Assembly (NCBI GenBank): GCA_021808205.1
Contig: JAKBCD010000097.1
Span: 1-6,827, forward strand
Reading direction: 5' to 3'
From: Pseudomonadota bacterium
GTDB lineage: Bacteria > Pseudomonadota > Alphaproteobacteria > Acetobacterales > Acetobacteraceae
Length of the DNA: 6,827 nt
Position numbers and translations under genes: made by a program. Of this stretch, positions 1-3,926 are shown one piece after another; position 1 is the first letter of the stretch; each line of letters begins with the position of its first letter. The notes under the pieces were generated by a model. It searched no databases and was not told where the DNA came from. It saw nothing but the letters and a program-made list of their open reading frames with translations.

Positions 1-2
1 GT

Positions 3-107
3 ATGCAAGAGGCCGTGAAGCGGGAATCCCCGGACTGCGCGCGCCGCATCCTTCTTGGCCAGATGGAAATAATAGGTGAGCTTGAACAGGCGTTGGAGAC
101 GGTATGA
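3..107 (+). CDS. Short hypothetical protein or C-terminal end of a truncated gene (34 codons visible)
   Basis: An open frame runs from the left edge to a TGA at 105-107. It has an ATG at position 3, but the edge is only two bases upstream, so whether this is the true start or an internal Met cannot be decided. The peptide (MQEAVKRESPD...GELEQALETV) is charged and looks helical, with an acidic amphipathic C-terminal end. I recognise no domain. Its stop overlaps the start of the next frame (ATGA at 104-107), a typical arrangement for translationally coupled genes, and this is the main support for it being coding. The other two plus frames close within 80 bases. Function unknown. Confidence 0.4.
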   Translation: MQEAVKRESPDCARRILLGQMEIIGELEQALETV

Positions 108-292
108 CCTGCAAGTTTGATCGTTCCATCGCGGCGCTGGAGCGCGCCATCAAGGATGCCAAGGCCCGACTCGGCAATCCGCCCCCCGGCCCAAAGCTAC
201 GCCGCGCCGTGGAGGCGCTGGGGGCGGCGCTTTCCAGCCCGATGCCGCGCACATATCGGGCGTGGCTTCCAAGGGATAGGGCGCGGGCTTAG
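104..292 (+). CDS. Small basic hypothetical protein (62 aa)
   Basis: This 62-residue protein starts at an ATG that overlaps the previous stop, with a GGAG-type ribosome-binding site at 95-98. The N-terminal part (SIAALERAIKDAKARLG, about residues 8-24) looks like an amphipathic helix. A Gly/Pro-rich turn and a second helical stretch (KLRRAVEALGAALSS, about 31-45) follow, and the tail is Arg-rich. There is no signal peptide, membrane segment or recognised motif. The stop TAG at 290-292 overlaps the stop of the convergent gene. The alternative plus frame from 117 is more Arg/Pro-rich and is probably its shadow. Short coupled genes like this are common in prophages and genomic islands, but nothing in the protein itself proves such an origin. 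Function unknown. Confidence 0.5.
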   Translation: MTCKFDRSIAALERAIKDAKARLGNPPPGPKLRRAVEALGAALSSPMPRTYRAWLPRDRARA

Positions 293-579
293 AGCGCCGC
301 GCGGATAGCCGGGGGCATGATCTGGTAAAGAAGGCCGGTCAGGGCCTCGAAGTCGATGCCGGATTCTTCCAGCGGACAGGTCACAACCGCCTGATGAAGC
401 CCCACCGCCAGCTTCACAAACGCGCCCTCCGGTGTGCTTCCGTCCAGCCGGTCGATCTGGGCCACAGTACCCATGAGGGCGTCGCCCTCTGCATCCCCCG
501 CGCCGGGGACCATGAAGGCGGCGTGCGCGGCCTGGAAGGCGGTGAAGGTATCAATGGCGGCTTGATCGGGCTGGGACAT
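289..579 (-). CDS. Small acidic hypothetical protein (96 aa)
   Basis: This gene is read leftward from an ATG at 577-579. A strong ribosome-binding site (AAGGAGA, complement of 585-591) lies five bases upstream, which fixes the start. The protein is acidic and Ala-rich and probably all-helical. It has a helix near residues 6-22, an acidic Gly-rich turn (GAGDAEGD, about 26-33), a segment TPEGAFVKLAVGLHQA (about 49-64), and a C-terminal helix around residues 75-94. There is no signal peptide or transmembrane segment. The helix/acidic turn/'TPEG...KL' layout resembles small uncharacterised proteins I associate with alphaproteobacterial integrated elements. That is an impression from memory, not a family assignment. 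The upstream region carries tandem dyads, so the gene may be under repressor control. Function unknown. Confidence 0.7.
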   Translation of the reverse strand: MSQPDQAAIDTFTAFQAAHAAFMVPGAGDAEGDALMGTVAQIDRLDGSTPEGAFVKLAVGLHQAVVTCPLEESGIDFEALTGLLYQIMPPAIRAAL

Positions 580-644
580 CGGATTCTCCTTGTTGCGGAG
601 GCACCGTACCGGCCAGAGGATGCATAAGAAAGTTAAGATTTTTC

Positions 645-680
645 AATAGGATAAATCCTATTCGTGGTAGGAGTTTTCCT
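645..680. promoter_or_regulatory. Tandem dyad-symmetric operator-like sites, 21 bp apart
   Basis: The first site is a perfect inverted repeat, AATAGGAT-AA-ATCCTATT, at 645-662. The second is AGGA-GTTT-TCCT at 669-680. The TAGGA half-sites start at 647 and 668 and the TCCT half-sites at 656 and 677, so both halves repeat with the same 21-bp period, two turns of B-DNA. This suggests two protein dimers bound side by side on one face of the helix. The sites lie 66-101 bp upstream of the 96-codon minus-strand gene. A loose TTGAAA (complement of 641-646) touches the first site, but I could not pair it with a convincing -10 box. The binding protein is not in the window and I cannot name its family. 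Confidence 0.5.
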
Positions 681-820
681 GTTGGACGGAGCCGGGTAGG
701 CGTCCAGGGCTATTCGCTCCGGTTTGCAACAAGCCGCATCAATAGTGTAGGAAAAAATGTAAGTACTTCGCGCCGATTCTTTATTTTATCAAGCGATTTC
801 AATGAATTATGGCGTTGCTC

Positions 821-894
821 TGGAGGTCCGGGCGGGAATCGAACCCACATTCACGGATTTGCAGTCCGCTACATCACCACTCTGCCACCGGACC
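821..894 (-). tRNA. tRNA-Cys (anticodon GCA)
   Basis: On the minus strand this is a complete 74-nt tRNA with encoded CCA (complement of 821-823). The acceptor stem pairs GGTCCGG (complement of 888-894) with CCGGACC (complement of 825-831) in seven perfect pairs. The discriminator base is U73, the known identity base for cysteine tRNA. The anticodon loop reads CTGCAAA between the arms CGGA and TCCG, giving GCA. The T-arm has GGTTCGAATCC around the loop. A strong promoter lies just upstream. The gene is intact. Its 3' end faces the small genes at 1-579, so it could be an integration site, but no second copy of the 3' end is visible in the window. Confidence 0.98.
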
Positions 895-909
895 TTCTGG
901 TACGGCCCC

Positions 910-938
910 TATATCCTCGCCTCGGCCGTGGTGGTCAA
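910..938 (-). promoter_or_regulatory. Sigma-70-type promoter of tRNA-Cys
   Basis: Read on the minus strand, a -35 box TTGACC (complement of 933-938) and a -10 box GATATA (complement of 910-915) are separated by the ideal 17 bp. Transcription would start near 903, leaving a leader of about nine bases before the mature tRNA 5' end at 894. The GC-rich stretch after the -10 box (GGGGCCG) might serve as a stringent-control discriminator, as is known for stable RNA promoters; this is inference. Confidence 0.75.
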
Positions 939-979
939 GCCGTGTTTTATATTCGTAAACGCGCCTTGCGCCGGGGCGG

Positions 980-1009
980 TTGAGTTTAGGCCCGCGGGGC
1001 CGCTATAAG
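980..1009 (+). promoter_or_regulatory. Sigma-70-type promoter of the pcm-tolC-popZ genes
   Basis: A -35 box TTGAGT (980-985) and a -10 box TATAAG (1004-1009) have an 18-bp spacer, or 17 bp if the -10 is read as CTATAA. Transcription would begin near 1016, about 22 bases before the ATG at 1038. The spacer contains a GC-rich dyad, GGCCC-GCG-GGGCC (989-1001). The promoter is back to back with that of tRNA-Cys, with 41 bp between the two -35 boxes. No other good promoter was seen between here and valS, so it probably drives at least the next three genes. Confidence 0.6.
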
Positions 1010-1019
1010 TGCCGCACTT
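1007..1019. promoter_or_regulatory. Dyad overlapping the -10 box and start point, possible operator
   Basis: AAGTGC-C-GCACTT is a perfect inverted repeat of six bases around a single central base. It overlaps the last bases of the -10 box and covers the predicted transcription start, where a bound repressor would block initiation. It is too short to be a terminator and has no T-run after it. The binding protein is unknown, and a chance occurrence cannot be excluded for an element this short. Confidence 0.35.
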
Positions 1020-1037
1020 GCGAAATAGAAGGGTTCC

Positions 1038-1694
1038 ATGGCCGATTTGAATGCTTTGGCGGTACAGCGCGACAACATGGTGGATTCGCAGGTCCGCCCC
1101 AACCATGTGCACGACACGCGGGTTACCGCGGCGATGCGCGTGCTGCCGCGTGAGGCTTTTGCCGCCGCCAGCCCTTTGGCCTATGCGGATGCAGACCTGC
1201 CGCTGGGCGGCGGGCGTTTCATGCTGCAGCCGATGATTGTGGCGCGGCTGGCGCAATTGGCGCTGGACGCCAACCCCACCCATGTTTTGGTTGTTGGAGC
1301 GGGCAGCGGCTACCTGGCGGCGCTGCTGAGCCTGGCGGGGGTTGAGGTTGTGGCCCTAGAGGAAGAAGCCCGCCTTACCAATGCCGCGCTAGCGGCCTAT
1401 GCGCCCAAGGTGCAGGCCGTGGCCGGGCGGCTGGCCGCGGGGTGGCCCTCCGGCAGCCCCTATGATGTCATTATTATTGAGGGCGCTGTGCTGGATATTC
1501 CCGATGCGCTTGCCGCCCAGCTCAGCCCTGGCGGCCAGGTTATCACCATTCTGGCCGATGACGCCGCGCCCGGCGCGCTGGGGCGTGCCGTGGTGGCAGA
1601 GCCTGGGGCGGGTGGCTGGTCCAGCGTGAGGGTGTTTGACTGCACAGTGCCCTTGTTGCCCCAGTTCATGCCCGCTCCGGTTTTCAGCTTCTGA
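1038..1694 (+). CDS. pcm: Protein-L-isoaspartate O-methyltransferase-like, SAM-dependent (218 aa)
   Basis: This is a class I SAM-dependent methyltransferase of the PCMT/Pcm family, whose classical members methylate L-isoaspartyl residues of damaged cytosolic proteins. The N-terminal part has the family landmarks VLPREAF (35-41) and YADADLPLG (49-57). Motif I, which binds SAM, is VLVVGAGSGY (83-92), followed by the acidic strand VVALEEE (104-110). The later core is PYDVIIIEGA (141-150) and QLSPGGQVI (161-169). Length matches the family. In the segment that reads GQTISQPYMVARM in E. coli Pcm, this protein has GRFMLQPMIVARL (59-71), so the Thr and Ser near the substrate are replaced by Phe and Leu. 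Repair activity is therefore uncertain and the target may differ. The start has AGAAGGG at 1027-1033. The gene ends two bases before tolC, a pairing I know from other alphaproteobacteria. Confidence 0.85.
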   Translation: MADLNALAVQRDNMVDSQVRPNHVHDTRVTAAMRVLPREAFAAASPLAYADADLPLGGGRFMLQPMIVARLAQLALDANPTHVLVVGAGSGYLAALLSLAGVEVVALEEEARLTNAALAAYAPKVQAVAGRLAAGWPSGSPYDVIIIEGAVLDIPDALAAQLSPGGQVITILADDAAPGALGRAVVAEPGAGGWSSVRVFDCTVPLLPQFMPAPVFSF

Positions 1695-1696
1695 GC

Positions 1697-3166
1697 ATGA
1701 AGAGCGCTATGCCCCCATGGTTGCTGGGCGGCGCGGTGGGCGGGCTTGCGCTGGGGATTGCGCCAGCCCTGGCGGCTCCACCGGCCACCCTTACCGATGC
1801 GCTGGTTGACGCCTATTACAACAACCCCACCTTGCAGGAACAACGCGCCGCCCTGCGCCAAACCGACGAAGAGGTGCCGGCGGCACTTTCCGGCTGGCGG
1901 CCGACGGTAACATTCCAGGGGCAGCTCGGGCGTGTCACCGGTGTTGAGAAATATGCCACGACCGGAATCAACCCGCTGACCAACCTGCCTGTGACGCAGC
2001 ACACCAGAGTGCCTGAAAACGGCACCGAGAAAATTGCCCAGCTCACCGTTACCCAGCCCATTTACGACGGCGGCAAAACCACGAGCCAGACGCGGCAGGC
2101 CAAAAACGATGTCTACGCTGCCCGCGCGCAGCTGCTCTCCCAGGAGCAGACCGTGTTTTACAGTGTCGTGCAGGCTTACGTGTCTGTTGTTACCGACCAG
2201 AAGCTGCTGGAATTGCAGAACAATAACGAGCAGGTGATGCGCCAGCAGGTGCACGACACCAAGGCGCAGTTCAATCTGGGTGAAATCACCATGACCTCTG
2301 TGGCGCAGGCGCAGGCGTCGTTGGCCCAGGCGGAGCAGCAGGTGAACGTGGCCCAGGGGAATCTCGAAATCGCCCGGGAGAATTTCCGGCAGCTGGTGGG
2401 CGAGTACCCGGCGTCGGATCTGGCGCCGCCGCAGCCGCTGGTGCTGCCGGTGAATGATACGGCGCAGGCGGCCGCGCTGGCGCTGCGCAATAATCCGGAC
2501 GTTATCGCCGCCGAATTTACCGACGCATCCGCCAAAGACGCGGTGGACGTGGCGTTTGCGGCCTTGATGCCGCAGCTTTCCCTCCAGGCTTCAGGCTATG
2601 ACGAGTCCGGCAGCTCCGGCCAGAATATCTTCCAGCGTGGCGCGTCCTTCACCGGGCAGCTTACCGTGCCGCTCTACCAGGGCGGGCAGGAATATTCGGC
2701 CATCCGCGCCGCCAGAGCCAAGGAACAGCAGGCGTTTGCGGCGATTTTGGTGGCGCAGCGCAAGGCTTATGAGAACGCGGCCCAGGCATGGGAAGGCATG
2801 GCCGCCTCGCGCGGTGCGGTGCTGGCGGCGAATGCGGAGATTAAAGCAAACGCAATCGCCCTGGATGGAACCGAGCGCGAGGAGCTGGTAGGCACCCGCA
2901 CCACGCTCGATGTGCTCAATGCCCAGCAATCTTTGTTGAACGCGCAGGTTCAGCAGGTGCAGAATATCTCGCAAATGGTGAATTATTCGTACAATATCGC
3001 CTTGGCCATTGGCCGCCTTACCGCGCGGGACCTAAACTTGCCGGTACAGGAATATGACGACCAGAAATACTACGAGGCGGTTAAGTTCGCCGGTTTTGGC
3101 ACGGGCGGCGCGGCAGACCAGGATGCCGGCCTCGCGCCGGATGGTGCGATGCTGAACACGCCATGA
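1697..3166 (+). CDS. tolC: TolC-family outer-membrane channel for type I secretion/efflux (489 aa)
   Basis: This is a TolC-family protein, forming a trimeric outer-membrane barrel and periplasmic tunnel that docks with inner-membrane exporters (type I secretion or RND/ABC efflux). Residues 1-26 form a signal peptide with a hydrophobic core and a likely cut after ALA (24-26). The mature part shows the family's internal duplication: NNP at 42-44 and again at 265-267, and QPIYDGG (120-126) matched by VPLYQGG (324-330), a repeat of about 205-220 residues. Long Gln/Ala-rich helical stretches between these would form the tunnel. Length is normal for the family. The C-terminal tail (about 455-489) is Gly/Asp-rich and probably flexible. 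The ATG lies two bases after the methyltransferase stop with no clear Shine-Dalgarno sequence, so translation probably depends on coupling. No exporter or adaptor gene is next to it, so it may serve several systems. Confidence 0.93.
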   Translation: MKSAMPPWLLGGAVGGLALGIAPALAAPPATLTDALVDAYYNNPTLQEQRAALRQTDEEVPAALSGWRPTVTFQGQLGRVTGVEKYATTGINPLTNLPVTQHTRVPENGTEKIAQLTVTQPIYDGGKTTSQTRQAKNDVYAARAQLLSQEQTVFYSVVQAYVSVVTDQKLLELQNNNEQVMRQQVHDTKAQFNLGEITMTSVAQAQASLAQAEQQVNVAQGNLEIARENFRQLVGEYPASDLAPPQPLVLPVNDTAQAAALALRNNPDVIAAEFTDASAKDAVDVAFAALMPQLSLQASGYDESGSSGQNIFQRGASFTGQLTVPLYQGGQEYSAIRAARAKEQQAFAAILVAQRKAYENAAQAWEGMAASRGAVLAANAEIKANAIALDGTEREELVGTRTTLDVLNAQQSLLNAQVQQVQNISQMVNYSYNIALAIGRLTARDLNLPVQEYDDQKYYEAVKFAGFGTGGAADQDAGLAPDGAMLNTP

Positions 3167-3175
3167 GGAGGCACA

Positions 3176-3877
3176 ATGAGCGAAGGTGACGGCATCTCCA
3201 ACCGCTCTGGCCCGGCAAGCGCTGCCGAGCCGTCCATGGAGGAAATTCTGGCTTCCATCAGGCGGATTCTCTCTGAGGAAGACGCGAGGGTGGCAATGAT
3301 GCCAGAAGACCAGGAGGAGCTTCTCCTGGATGCCAGTATGCGCGTGCAAGAGCAGGAGCTTCCCGCCGTGGCTTCTGCCACCGAGCCGCCTTTGCCCGAG
3401 CCAGAGCCGCATGTTGAGGCTTCCGTTCCGGCGGAGGCCGCGCACTTCACGGCTGAATCAAGCCTGCAAAGCTATGAGCCTGGCGTGGGCGCAGAATCCT
3501 GGGCTCAGGCGGATAATGTAACAGTTGAACCTTTCATAGACCTTCAATCACCCTCCACGCCGGATTTGGTGACTTTCACGGAACAGCCGATAGAAGAAGA
3601 AAAGGAATATTACATGGAAGAGCAAGTGCAGGGCCCGCAAGGGCTGGTTGACGATCAGGCCGTTTCCGAGATCAGCAATTCCATCGGCGCGCTGGTGCGC
3701 AGCGTGAGCGCTGAGCGTTCCGCAACGGTCGGCCGCCCGGGCATCACCATCGAGGATATTGTACGTGAGGAAGTGAAGCCGGTGCTGAAGGCCTGGCTGG
3801 ACACGCATCTGCCAAGTCTGGTGGAGCGTGTGGTGCGCGCCGAGATCAACCGCGTGATGGACCGCGCCCAGGGCTGA
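3176..3877 (+). CDS. popZ: PopZ-like polar organising protein (DUF2497 family, 233 aa)
   Basis: PopZ self-assembles at the cell pole in alphaproteobacteria and, in Caulobacter, anchors the ParB-parS centromere and recruits cell-cycle regulators. The N-terminal signature PSMEEILASIRRILSEED (19-36) matches the partner-binding helix of Caulobacter PopZ nearly residue for residue. A long acidic, Pro-rich region of low complexity follows (about 37-165), as expected for the disordered linker. The C-terminal segment GITIEDIVREEVKPVLKAWL (189-208) and LPSLVERVVRAEINRV (212-227) matches the oligomerising helices. At 233 residues it is longer than the Caulobacter protein (about 177), with the extra length mostly in the linker. 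The Shine-Dalgarno GAGGAGG (3165-3171) overlaps the tolC stop codon, so tolC and popZ are tightly linked. A second in-frame ATG at 3614 (residue 147) also has AAGGA upstream. Family assignment is firm; function in this organism is inferred. Confidence 0.88.
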   Translation: MSEGDGISNRSGPASAAEPSMEEILASIRRILSEEDARVAMMPEDQEELLLDASMRVQEQELPAVASATEPPLPEPEPHVEASVPAEAAHFTAESSLQSYEPGVGAESWAQADNVTVEPFIDLQSPSTPDLVTFTEQPIEEEKEYYMEEQVQGPQGLVDDQAVSEISNSIGALVRSVSAERSATVGRPGITIEDIVREEVKPVLKAWLDTHLPSLVERVVRAEINRVMDRAQG

Positions 3878-3896
3878 TTGATTTTTTGATGAATAG

Positions 3897-3916
3897 CGCG
3901 CCCGGCATCGGGCGCG
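3897..3916 (+). promoter_or_regulatory. GC-rich hairpin in the valS leader, abutting its ribosome-binding site
   Basis: CGCGCCCG (3897-3904) pairs perfectly with CGGGCGCG (3909-3916) around the loop GCAT. The last stem base is the first G of the valS Shine-Dalgarno GGAGGG (3916-3921), which is followed five bases later by the GTG start. The hairpin could hinder ribosome loading or act as a weak terminator. However, only four Ts follow (3922-3925), after GAGGG, so a strong intrinsic terminator is unlikely. The 7-mer CGCGCCC also occurs at 3863-3869, inside the end of popZ, and could compete for the same 3' arm. Confidence 0.5.
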
Positions 3917-3926
3917 GAGGGTTTTC

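Noticed and set aside
394..627. 77-codon plus-strand frame
   Set aside because: It is opposite the 96-aa gene, which has the better ribosome-binding site and a more protein-like composition.
739..745. Repeat of TCAATAG (also at 643-649) as an extra operator or att repeat
   Set aside because: A seven-base match 96 bases away in AT-rich sequence is not significant, and the dyad is not repeated with it.
761..768. Palindrome AAGTACTT
   Set aside because: Eight bases with no loop, no repeat partner and no promoter around it; likely chance in AT-rich DNA.
724..820. Terminator for tRNA-Cys on the minus strand
   Set aside because: I looked for a GC-rich stem followed by a T-run beyond the tRNA 3' end and found only T-runs without a usable stem.
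802..1008. Plus-strand 68-codon frame starting MNYGVALEV
   Set aside because: It reads antisense through tRNA-Cys (the 'GIEPTFTDLQSATSPLCHRT' stretch is a known false translation of a tRNA complement) and has no ribosome-binding site.
1460..2254. 264-codon minus-strand frame
   Set aside because: It is antisense to the methyltransferase and tolC genes, both clear family members. It shows no recognisable domain.
3861..3890. T-run after popZ (3882-3887) as an intrinsic terminator
   Set aside because: Only a four-base stem with an impossibly short loop (GCCCAGGGC) precedes it, with a gap before the Ts.
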